A DNA stretch of 7,731 bases, taken from positions 1-7,731 of the forward strand of contig JALOOE010000573.1 in the NCBI GenBank assembly GCA_025454565.1. Direction: 5' to 3'. This document shows positions 1-5,765 of the stretch, one piece after another. How positions within the stretch are numbered: the stretch's first letter is position 1; each line of letters begins with the position of its first letter. Made by a program: the position numbers and the translations under genes. The notes beneath the pieces were generated by a model. It ran no database searches, was not told the DNA's origin, and saw nothing but the letters and a program-made list of their open reading frames with translations. Origin of the DNA: Anaerolineae bacterium. GTDB taxonomy: Bacteria; Chloroflexota; Anaerolineae; CG2-30-64-16.

Positions 1-1
1 C

Positions 2-2563
2 GCGCCGGGTGGAGGCGGGAAGCGCGCGTGGCTATCGCTGGACCAAAACGATAATGACCTTCCGCGTTTTCTGGCGTATCTCATCGCAGCCTTGCAGACT
101 ATCGCGCCGACGGTTGGCGAAGCGACGTTGGGTGCGCTGCAGTCGGCGCAGCCGCCGCCAACCGAGGTGCTGCTGACGCCGCTGCTGAACGATCTCGCCG
201 CGCTGGGCGATGCGGTGCTCGTCCTCGACGATTATCACGTGATCGAGTCCCCGCCGATCGACGAGGCGCTAACTTTCTTTGTCGATCATCTGCCGCCGCG
301 GTTCCGGTTGGTCATTGCCAGCCGGGAAGATCCACTGCTCCCGCTGGCGCGCCTCCGCGCGCGCGGTCAGCTCACTGAACTGCGCGCCTCCGACTTGCTC
401 TTTACACCCGATGAAGCCGCCGATTTTCTCAACCAGGTGATGGGATTAAACCTCGCGGTCGCGGACATCGCCGCGCTCGAAGCGCGCACCGAAGGTTGGA
501 TCGCCGGGCTGCAGTTGGCGGCGATCTCAATGCAGGGACGAGCGGACACCGTCAGTTTCATCCAGGCCTTTACCGGCAGTCATCGCTTTGTGCTGGACTA
601 TCTGATGGAAGAGGTCCTGCAACGCCAGCCCGCACGTGTCTGCGATTTCTTACTGCAGACCGCGATCCTCGACCGACTGTGCGGCCCGCTGTGCGATGCC
701 GTCACCGGGCAGCAAGATGGCAAGGCAATGTTGGAAACTCTGGAGAAAGGCAACCTCTTTATCGTGCCGCTTGACGATCAGCGCCGGTGGTATCGCTATC
801 ACCACCTCTTCGCCGATGTGCTGTACGCACGCCTGGTCGACGAGCAAGCTGATCGGATACCCGAGCTGCATCGGCGGGCGAGTATCTGGTACGAGGAGAA
901 CGATCTGCCGGCGGAAGCCATCCAACATGCCCTGATCGCCAAAGACAACGCGCGTGCCGCGAACCTGATCGAGCGCGTCTGGCTGGCGATGGATCTCACC
1001 TACCAATCGGCGATGTGGCTGCAATGGGCGCAGCAGTTGCCCGCAGAGCTGATCCGCGTCCACCCGGTGCTCTGTCTCGGTTACGCTTGGGCGCTGCTGA
1101 ACGGCGGCCAATTGGAGGCCAGCGAGTCGTGGCTGCGCGCCGCCGAACGCTGGATCGATCCGCCGCCCGAACTCGCCGACCAGATGGTCGTGGTGGACGA
1201 AGCGCAATATCGCGCGCTGCCCGCCGCGCTGGCCAGTGCCAGCGCCTATCGCGCGCTGGCGTTGGGCGACATCCCCGGCACACTTGCGCACGCCCGCCAG
1301 ACGTTAGCACTGGCCGCAGAGGATGATACGATCCGGCGTTCCCAGGCCACCGGTTTGTCGGGACTGGCCGCCTACGCCAGCGGCGATCTGGCGGCCGCCG
1401 AACGCTCACTGCTGGCTTTTCAGGCGACGGCGTGGCAAGGCGGCGAGATCGCCAATGCGCTTGGCATCACCTTCATCCTGGCGAACATCTGGCTGGCGCA
1501 AGGCCGCTTGCGCGAGGCCGTCAGCGCCTATCGCCATGCGCTGCGCCACGCGGAACATCAGACGGCGCTGCCCATCGGCGCGTCCGATTTGTACCGCGGC
1601 CTCAGTGAGCTGCTCTGCGAACAGGGCGATCTCGAAAGCGCCGCGCAGCATCTGAAGACCAGCCAGCAGGTGGGTGAACAGGCCGCGCTGACCGGCTGGC
1701 CGCATCGACTGGGGGTGGCGCAGGCGCGTTTGCTGGCCGCACAGGGCGATCTGTCCGGCGCGCTCAACTTTTTGGAAGAGGCCGAACGCCAGTACGTGCG
1801 CAATCCGCTGCCCGATCAACCGGTCACGGCGCTGAAGGCCCGCGTGTGGCTCAGGCGGGGCCAGCTCAGCGAGGCCCTCGCATGGGCGCGAGAGCAGGGT
1901 TTGGGACCCGACGACGATCTCCATTTCTTGCGCGAGTGCGAGCACCTCACGTTGGCGCGCGTCCTCATCGCCCGGTATCGGAGCGATCGAGATGAGGGAT
2001 CGATCCGTGATGCGCGGCGGTTGCTGGATCGCCTCTTATTGGCAGCGGAAGCAGGCAATCGAACAGGAAGCGTGATCGAAATCCTGATGTTGCATGCTCT
2101 GGCTCACCGTGCGCAGGGTGACACCCCGGAGGCGAGCACCTCGCTGAAACGTGCCTTGACCCTCGCCGAACCGGCGGGTTACGTGCGACTGTTCGTAGAC
2201 GAAGGCGAACCGATGCGCCTGTTGCTCTTGGACTTCAGATTGTGGATTGAGAAGCAAGCGCCACAGGAACGTCAACGGTTGGCTGAATACCCAGAGAAGA
2301 TTCTGGCGGCCCTCGGACAACCGGCAGTTGCACCACAATCGAAAATCCAAGCTGCAAAATCCGAGATTCCTGAACCTCTGAGCGAGCGCGAACTGGACGT
2401 GCTGAAACTGCTTGGCACGGAACTAAGCGGCCCGGAGATCGCCGACCGGCTCAGCGTATCACTGAACACGTTGCGAACGCACACAAAAAACATCTACGGC
2501 AAACTCGGGGTCAACAGCCGGCGGACGGCCGTCCGCCGTGCGGAAGAACTTGGTCTGATGTAA
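2..2563 (+). CDS. LAL/MalT-like LuxR-family transcriptional regulator (5' partial)
   Basis: This is a large ATP-dependent activator of the MalT/LAL (STAND) type, which binds an inducer, oligomerises on ATP and activates promoters through a C-terminal LuxR helix-turn-helix. The reading frame is open from base 2, so the true start lies upstream; 853 residues are visible. Residues 10-18 (WLSLDQNDN) match the conserved stretch that follows the P-loop, so roughly 50-60 residues including Walker A are missing. Walker B is LVLDDYH at 73-79. The ASRED arginine motif is at 106-110, followed by the LARLRARGQLTELR signature, and RTEGWIAGLQLAA is at 162-174. Residues ~330-760 form an Ala/Leu-rich helical TPR-like sensor region. 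A polar linker at ~760-790 leads into the HTH at 792-853 (SERELDVL, EIADRLSVSLNTLRTH, KLGV). With the missing part, the length would match the usual ~900 residues. The inducer is unknown. Its position just upstream of a same-strand cluster suggests, but does not prove, that it regulates it. Confidence 0.95.
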   Translation, partial: APGGGGKRAWLSLDQNDNDLPRFLAYLIAALQTIAPTVGEATLGALQSAQPPPTEVLLTPLLNDLAALGDAVLVLDDYHVIESPPIDEALTFFVDHLPPRFRLVIASREDPLLPLARLRARGQLTELRASDLLFTPDEAADFLNQVMGLNLAVADIAALEARTEGWIAGLQLAAISMQGRADTVSFIQAFTGSHRFVLDYLMEEVLQRQPARVCDFLLQTAILDRLCGPLCDAVTGQQDGKAMLETLEKGNLFIVPLDDQRRWYRYHHLFADVLYARLVDEQADRIPELHRRASIWYEENDLPAEAIQHALIAKDNARAANLIERVWLAMDLTYQSAMWLQWAQQLPAELIRVHPVLCLGYAWALLNGGQLEASESWLRAAERWIDPPPELADQMVVVDEAQYRALPAALASASAYRALALGDIPGTLAHARQTLALAAEDDTIRRSQATGLSGLAAYASGDLAAAERSLLAFQATAWQGGEIANALGITFILANIWLAQGRLREAVSAYRHALRHAEHQTALPIGASDLYRGLSELLCEQGDLESAAQHLKTSQQVGEQAALTGWPHRLGVAQARLLAAQGDLSGALNFLEEAERQYVRNPLPDQPVTALKARVWLRRGQLSEALAWAREQGLGPDDDLHFLRECEHLTLARVLIARYRSDRDEGSIRDARRLLDRLLLAAEAGNRTGSVIEILMLHALAHRAQGDTPEASTSLKRALTLAEPAGYVRLFVDEGEPMRLLLLDFRLWIEKQAPQERQRLAEYPEKILAALGQPAVAPQSKIQAAKSEIPEPLSERELDVLKLLGTELSGPEIADRLSVSLNTLRTHTKNIYGKLGVNSRRTAVRRAEELGLM

Positions 2564-2632
2564 CCGATCACCCCTATCCTCAGCCCCGGCGCAACCCGCC
2601 CGGTTTTGACTTTCCGCTCATCCTCCGGCGGA

Positions 2633-2680
2633 TCAATCACCACTTCAATCACCACATGATGTGATGACGCCTCACCACAT
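2633..2680 (+). repeat. Spaced direct repeats, candidate operator
   Basis: TCAATCACCAC occurs at 2633-2643 and again at 2645-2655, exactly 12 bp apart. TCACCACAT then recurs at 2649-2657 and 2672-2680, 23 bp apart. The copies are therefore offset by roughly one and two helical turns on the same DNA face. They lie just upstream of, and partly overlap, a promoter candidate, which is where an activator such as the preceding LAL regulator could bind. A small inverted repeat, CACAT-G-ATGTG, sits at 2653-2663. The repeats are directly visible; the operator role is inference. Confidence 0.4.
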
Positions 2681-2709
2681 TCCCCGGTATTCTATGCCTG
2701 AAAGCAGGC
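2664..2709 (+). promoter_or_regulatory. Candidate sigma70-type promoter and 5' leader hairpin
   Basis: ATGACG (2664-2669, four of six matches to TTGACA) is separated by 18 bp from TATTCT (2688-2693, four of six to TATAAT). A short perfect hairpin follows: GCCTG at 2696-2700 pairs with CAGGC at 2705-2709 around an AAAG loop. It sits immediately upstream of the GAGG ribosome site (2710-2713) for the start at 2720. The match is weak, so this is only a plausible transcription start for the downstream cluster. Confidence 0.3.
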
Positions 2710-2719
2710 GAGGCGCACC

Positions 2720-2943
2720 ATGAGCGATACCCATCTCGATATTTCTCCACACCACGAGCAGGCGACTTACGAAATCCGCCTGCAGGGCCACCTGCCCAAT
2801 CGCTGGGCCGGGTGGTTCGGTGATGTGACCCGGCGATCGATCAGGCGGCGCTGTACGGCCTGCTCAAGAAAGTGCGCAGCCTGGGGCTGCCCTTGCTGGC
2901 GATCTATCGCGTCGAATCCGACCCGTCCGCTGGAAGCAAATGA
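2720..2943 (+). pseudogene. Small conserved hypothetical protein, broken by internal deletion and frameshift
   Basis: The ATG at 2720 has GAGG six bases upstream and reads MSDTHLDIS, then YEIRLQGHLPNRWAGWFGDVT up to about 2830. Read in that frame, the rest is Arg/Cys-rich and not protein-like. From 2827 a different frame reads DPAIDQAALYGLLKKVRSLG, then LPLLAIYRVESDPSAGSK, and stops at TGA 2941-2943. From memory, intact members are ~75-95 residue proteins of unknown function in which these two blocks are joined by a linker of about 15 residues (a THE-x-GDTLLTGP-like segment). That linker is absent here. The parsimonious reading is a deletion of a few tens of bases, not a multiple of three, near 2826-2832. 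The original frame stays open into the next gene and creates an artificial fusion. The function of the family is unknown to me. The family recall is from memory; the frame change itself is directly visible. Confidence 0.7.
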
Positions 2944-3000
2944 CGTCGTTCATGAAAGCGCCGGCGCACGCGGCAACTCACATTTTTCGAAATCACATTC

Positions 3001-3009
3001 AGGAAGGAG
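3001..3009 (+). promoter_or_regulatory. Strong ribosome binding site fixing the start at 3017
   Basis: AGGAAGGAG lies seven bases before the ATG at 3017. This extended Shine-Dalgarno sequence decides the start of membrane protein A against the in-frame ATG at 2720. The latter belongs to the broken upstream gene and would add 99 residues unlike any membrane protein. Confidence 0.8.
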
Positions 3010-3016
3010 CTTGGAC

Positions 3017-3727
3017 ATGAGCAGTATGCAGAAAGCGGGCGGCCTGGCGGCGCTGCTTCACGCCGTGGCCTATGTTGTGGGAATGATTGTCGGCCTCACC
3101 CTGATCTTTCCCCTGCTGGACGCCGCGCCGGATCGGTACTTGAGGTTCTTGTCGGGGAATCAGGCGCTGGTGTACGTGTGGAACTTGATCAGCTATTGGG
3201 GTTCAGCGATCACAGTGGTGATCATGGTGCTGGCGCTGTACGAACGCCTGAAGACCAACGCGCCCGCGCTGGCGCAGACGGCGGCGGCCTTCGGCCTGAT
3301 CTGGGCGGGCTTGATCATCGCCAGCGGCAACCTCATGCTGCATGACGTTGGCGTCCTCGCCGAGTTGTACAACCAAAACCCGGCGCAAGCCCTAACGGCG
3401 TGGACCGCACTCCAGCCGGTGGAGGTCGGGATTACCAGTGGGAATGAACTGGTAGGCAGCTTCTGGGTGCTGCTGTTGAGCGTGGCCGCGCTGCGCACGG
3501 GCCAGTTGAGCCGGGCGTTGAACTGGTTCGGCCTGATTGTCGGCGTGGTGGGCATGCTGACGATCGTCCCGGCGCTATACGGTAGCCTGGCCATGGCCTT
3601 CGGGCCGGGCATGATCGTGTGGTCAATGTGGGTGGGCATTGTCCTGCTGCGCCGGATGCCGGTTGCCGCGGCACGATCGGTAGAGCCGACCATGCCGCTC
3701 AGTCGAACAACCCCATTGTCACGCTGA
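3017..3727 (+). CDS. Six-TM integral membrane protein, copy A (DUF4386-like)
   Basis: This 236-residue hydrophobic protein is predicted to sit in the cytoplasmic membrane. Likely membrane segments are at residues ~9-34, 50-78, 86-108, 143-160, 167-188 and 192-212, which gives six helices. There is no cleavable signal peptide, and the short polar tail is Arg/Ser/Thr-rich. I recognise it as resembling DUF4386-type membrane proteins of unknown function, but that family name is from memory. Conserved blocks shared with its paralogue at 5762 are YWGSAIT (60-66), VLALYERLK (71-79), FGLIWAGLIIASGNLML (92-108) and VLLLSVAALRTG (151-162). An ungapped alignment gives about 153 of 236 identical residues (hand count). 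The start is set by AGGAAGGAG. The gene lies 57 bases upstream of the MDR oxidoreductase, consistent with co-transcription. No catalytic motif is visible, so a transport, sensing or redox-partner role cannot be assigned. Confidence 0.85.
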   Translation: MSSMQKAGGLAALLHAVAYVVGMIVGLTLIFPLLDAAPDRYLRFLSGNQALVYVWNLISYWGSAITVVIMVLALYERLKTNAPALAQTAAAFGLIWAGLIIASGNLMLHDVGVLAELYNQNPAQALTAWTALQPVEVGITSGNELVGSFWVLLLSVAALRTGQLSRALNWFGLIVGVVGMLTIVPALYGSLAMAFGPGMIVWSMWVGIVLLRRMPVAAARSVEPTMPLSRTTPLSR

Positions 3728-3735
3728 TTAATCGG

Positions 3736-3760
3736 TGAGGCGGGTTGCCAGCTCGCCTTA
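3736..3760 (+). other. Intercistronic hairpin between membrane protein A and MDR oxidoreductase
   Basis: TGAGGCGGGT (3736-3745) can pair with GCTCGCCTTA (3751-3760) around a five-base TGCCA loop. This gives a ten-pair RNA stem that includes three G-U wobbles. No T-run follows, so it is not a canonical intrinsic terminator. It could stabilise or process the transcript between the two genes, or be chance in GC-rich DNA. Confidence 0.4.
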
Positions 3761-3784
3761 CCGCACTTACATAGGAGCCAACTG

Positions 3785-4876
3785 ATGAAAGCCATCGTCT
3801 ACACCGAATACGGATCGCCCGATGTGCTGCGCGTCGCCGACGTGGCGCAGCCGGCACCGAAAGACAACGAAGTACTGATTCGCATCCACGCCACGGCCGT
3901 CAACTTCGGCGATCTGATCGCGCGCAATTTCAGGAGCGTCACGCCGCGCAAATTCAGTATGCCGCTGCTCTTCTGGGTGGGGGCGCGCCTGGCATTTGGC
4001 TTCACAAGGCCGAATAACCCCGTCCTCGGCAACGAGTTCGCCGGGGTGGTGGCAGCCGTGGGCGCGCAAGTGACTCGCTTCAAGCCGGGCGATGCCGTCT
4101 TCGGCTATCGCGGGCAGCAGATGGGCGCTTACGCCGAATATGTGTGCATGCCGGAAAACGGGATGCTGGCGCTCAAGCCGGCGGCCATGACCTTCGAGGA
4201 AGCCGCGGCCGTGCCTTATGGCGCGCTGACGGCGCTGGCCTTGTTGCGCACAGTCAACCTCCAGCCCGGACAGAAGGTGCTGATCAACGGCGCGTCGGGC
4301 AACATCGGCGCGGCGGCAGTGCAGTTGGCCAAGCACTACGGAGCCGAAGTGACTGGGGTGTGCGGCACGCCGGGCCTGGACTTCGTCAAAGCGCTCGGCG
4401 CAGATACGGTCATCGACTACACCAAAGAAGACTTCACTCGCTGTGGCGAAACCTACGACGTGATCTTCGACATCCTGGGCAAGACATCGTTCGGCCGCGG
4501 CCGGAAAGCGCTGAAACCCAATGGCCGCTATCTGTTCGCCAGCTTCAAGATGAAGCAATTGCTGCAAATGCTGGGGACGAAGATCGCGGGCGGCCAGCAA
4601 GTGATCTGCGCCTTATCGAGCGAAACACCGGATGACCTCACCTTCATCGCGCGGTTGATCGAAGCCGGGCAGTACAAGGCCATCGTCGATGGATGTTATC
4701 CTATGACGCAGGCCGCCAAGGCGCACCACTACGTCGAGCAAGGGCACAAGCGGGGCAGTGTCGTCATCACGATCTGGAACCCCAATACACCACAAGGATC
4801 CCAAACGATGGCCGCTCAGGCGCAGACAACCCCGGCGTTGGGGATAATGCGCACCATCCTGAAGACGGACGCTTGA
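3785..4876 (+). CDS. Zinc-independent MDR NAD(P)-dependent oxidoreductase (quinone-reductase-like)
   Basis: This is a cytoplasmic medium-chain dehydrogenase/reductase that probably uses NADPH to reduce an enone, quinone or aldehyde; the substrate is unknown. The start ATG has AGGAG seven bases upstream. Residues 1-~125 form the GroES-like domain: MKAIVYTEYGSPDVLRV at the N-terminus, LIRIHATAVNFGDLIARN at 31-48 and GNEFAG at 82-87. GNEFAG replaces the zinc-site GHE of alcohol dehydrogenases, and no cysteine zinc cluster is present. The Rossmann domain carries INGASGNIGAAAVQLAK at 167-183, with the dinucleotide loop at G169-G175, then LGADTVIDYTKEDF (204-217) and YDVIFDILGK (224-233). The match is to the RTN4IP1/QOR-like MDR subgroup. 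The family normally ends near the GSVVITI strand (324-330). Here 33 more residues follow, beginning with Trp at 4775-4777, and they look like run-on into former leader sequence. Its neighbours are membrane protein A upstream and an SDR downstream, probably one operon. Confidence 0.92.
   Translation: MKAIVYTEYGSPDVLRVADVAQPAPKDNEVLIRIHATAVNFGDLIARNFRSVTPRKFSMPLLFWVGARLAFGFTRPNNPVLGNEFAGVVAAVGAQVTRFKPGDAVFGYRGQQMGAYAEYVCMPENGMLALKPAAMTFEEAAAVPYGALTALALLRTVNLQPGQKVLINGASGNIGAAAVQLAKHYGAEVTGVCGTPGLDFVKALGADTVIDYTKEDFTRCGETYDVIFDILGKTSFGRGRKALKPNGRYLFASFKMKQLLQMLGTKIAGGQQVICALSSETPDDLTFIARLIEAGQYKAIVDGCYPMTQAAKAHHYVEQGHKRGSVVITIWNPNTPQGSQTMAAQAQTTPALGIMRTILKTDA
4808..4876 (+). other. Possible relic gene start inside the MDR C-terminal run-on
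   Basis: AAGGA at 4794-4798 lies nine bases before an ATG at 4808. The frame reads MAAQAQTTPALG, then IMRTILKTDA, and stops at 4876. It is in frame with the upstream MDR. IMRTILKTDA loosely resembles the MKAIVYTEYG start of MDR proteins, which in some homologues follows a short Ala/Gln/Thr leader. It could be the stump of a deleted second MDR gene, an internal start, or chance. The similarity is short and unproven. Confidence 0.2.
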
Positions 4877-4883
4877 GCGCAGA

Positions 4884-4939
4884 CGGTTAGGGCGGCGGCG
4901 ACTGCGCACAAAGCAACGCGGCATTGGCCGCCCTGACCG
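4884..4939 (+). other. Long intercistronic hairpin between MDR and SDR genes
   Basis: CGGTTAGGGCGGC (4884-4896) pairs with GCCGCCCTGACCG (4927-4939) over 13 consecutive pairs, with a single G-U wobble. The 30-base loop can form a further five-pair stem (4902-4906 with 4917-4921). It begins eight bases after the MDR stop codon and ends 13 bases before the SDR ribosome site. No T-run follows, so it is more likely an mRNA stability, processing or attenuation element than a classical terminator. The pairing is directly visible; the function is inference. Confidence 0.55.
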
Positions 4940-4965
4940 GACAAATCAGCACAAGGAGCCAGATC

Positions 4966-5664
4966 ATGAAGCGAGTTTGTATTGTGGGTGCTTCTGGGAA
5001 ATTGGGCCGGTACATGGCGCAGCACGCGCTGGACCGCGGCTACGAAGTGGTTGGCGTCTGTCGGGAGCGCAGCGTGGGTAAACTCGATGCTTTCAGAGAG
5101 CGCATGACAGTCATTCCCGGCGCTACGAATGACCGCGCGGTGATCGAGAAGGCCGTCGCCGGGTGTGATGGTGTCCTCACCGTGCTGGTTCCCTGGGGAG
5201 CGAACCACTACGCGTCGGGGACGGCACAGGCAGTGCTCGACACCGCGCGTCCGGGCGCGCGCCTGATCTTCTCCTGCGGCTGGCACATCACGCGCGACGG
5301 CCAGGATGTGTACCCGCCATCTCTGCAGCGCGAAGAGAAGCTCGCCCGCTGGGTCGGGCGGCTGACCCGCCTGGTGGATATCGACGACCAGGTGGAGGCG
5401 TGCCGGCGAGTTTTCGCCAGTGACACCCGGTGGACGGTCGTACGTGGGAGCGATCTTGAAGAGGGCGAGAGCCAGGGCCTGCCCGTGTGGAGCCAGCACG
5501 TGGGTGATCCCATCCTCAAGAGCAACATGACGCGCCGCGTGGACTACGCTCGCTTCATGGTCGAGGCCCTTGCGAACGACGGTTTGATCCGCGAAGCCCC
5601 GGCCATCGTCGGCTGCCGGACTACGCTCGCTTCATGGTCGAGGCCCTTGCGAACGACGGTTTGA
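4966..5664 (+). CDS. NAD(P)-binding atypical SDR / NmrA-like oxidoreductase, C-terminus frameshifted
   Basis: This is a cytoplasmic Rossmann-fold protein of 232 residues. MKRVCIVGASGKLGRYMAQH starts with beta1 and the GxxGxxG loop at G8-G14, followed by VVGVCRERS (28-36), where the arginines would favour NADP. GCDGVLTVLVPWG (66-78) and ARLIFSCGWHI (98-108) are later core strands. No YxxxK catalytic pair is evident, so it belongs with the atypical or NmrA-like SDRs (NAD-dependent epimerase or quinone-reductase types) and its reaction is unknown. AAGGAG at 4953-4958, seven bases before the ATG, sets the start. Residues 1-218 look intact. A perfect 77-bp tandem duplication at 5541-5695 then throws the frame, leaving a foreign 14-residue tail and an early TGA at 5662-5664. 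Removing one repeat unit restores a 240-residue product ending at 5763-5765 that overlaps the next gene. It may still fold, since the core is kept. Confidence 0.88.
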   Translation: MKRVCIVGASGKLGRYMAQHALDRGYEVVGVCRERSVGKLDAFRERMTVIPGATNDRAVIEKAVAGCDGVLTVLVPWGANHYASGTAQAVLDTARPGARLIFSCGWHITRDGQDVYPPSLQREEKLARWVGRLTRLVDIDDQVEACRRVFASDTRWTVVRGSDLEEGESQGLPVWSQHVGDPILKSNMTRRVDYARFMVEALANDGLIREAPAIVGCRTTLASWSRPLRTTV

Positions 5665-5695
5665 TCCGCGAAGCCCCGGCCATCGTCGGCTGCCG
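5541..5695 (+). repeat. Perfect 77-bp direct tandem duplication inside the SDR gene
   Basis: Bases 5541-5617 are repeated without a mismatch at 5618-5694, and one further matching G at 5695 makes a one-base junction identity. The unit begins GGACTACGCTCGC and ends ATCGTCGGCTGCC. Its length of 77 is not a multiple of three, so the second copy is read out of frame and truncates the SDR. The absence of any divergence between copies implies a very recent slippage event or an assembly artefact. Confidence 0.97.
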
Positions 5696-5765
5696 CACAC
5701 CCTCGGCGCTCGCATATGCCGTGCAGGGAACGCAACCTCTCTCCACAACGGGAGTCTGGCATTGA
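5696..5765 (+). pseudogene. Detached original C-terminal end of the SDR gene
   Basis: In the pre-duplication frame, the second repeat copy continues as IVGCR-TPSALAYAVQGTQ, then PLSTTGVWH, and stops at TGA 5763-5765. That stop overlaps the TTG start of the next gene (TTGA at 5762-5765), an arrangement typical of translational coupling. The present SDR frame terminates at 5664, so these codons are no longer translated as part of it. From memory, related SDRs often end with an IVGCxTPSALA-like motif, which supports this as the original end. Confidence 0.75.
5750..5764 (+). promoter_or_regulatory. Ribosome binding site and TTG start of membrane protein B
   Basis: GGGAG at 5750-5754 precedes TTG at 5762 with seven bases between. 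No ATG or GTG is suitably placed. The TTG choice is confirmed by the ungapped match of MSNLQKWGG to MSSMQKAGG at the start of copy A. Confidence 0.75.

Noticed and set aside
2..40. GGGKR near the start of the regulator as a Walker A P-loop
   Set aside because: It lacks the G-x4-GK-T/S pattern and lies directly before the WLSLD block, which in this family follows the P-loop by some distance. The true Walker A is upstream of the window.
650..1291. 213-codon minus-strand open frame inside the regulator
   Set aside because: It is antisense to continuous LAL regulator sequence, with low-complexity Arg/Gln-rich content and no recognisable family.
2958..2987. Intrinsic terminator after the small pseudogene (GCGCCGGCGC palindrome, then TTTTT at 2983-2987)
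   Set aside because: The usable stem is only four to five pairs and is separated from the T-run by several bases, so it is too weak to call.
2720..3727. A single 335-residue protein beginning at 2720
   Set aside because: Residues ~38-99 are an out-of-frame, Arg/Cys-rich reading of the broken upstream gene. The strong AGGAAGGAG before 3017 and the match of MSSMQKAGG to copy B put the real start at 3017.
3767..4600. Long minus-strand open frame opposite the MDR gene
   Set aside because: It mirrors the GC-rich coding frame of a well-supported MDR enzyme, is rich in Arg/His without domain motifs, and has no ribosome site. It is a shadow.
4924..4965. An upstream start for the SDR at 4924
   Set aside because: It would begin inside the right arm of the hairpin with a TTG and no ribosome site. 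AAGGAG at 4953-4958 and the beta1 sequence directly after the ATG fix the start at 4966.
5541..5695. CRISPR-like or mobile-element repeat
   Set aside because: There are only two abutting copies with no spacer, the unit is coding sequence of the SDR gene, and there are no terminal inverted repeats or transposase. It is a simple tandem duplication.
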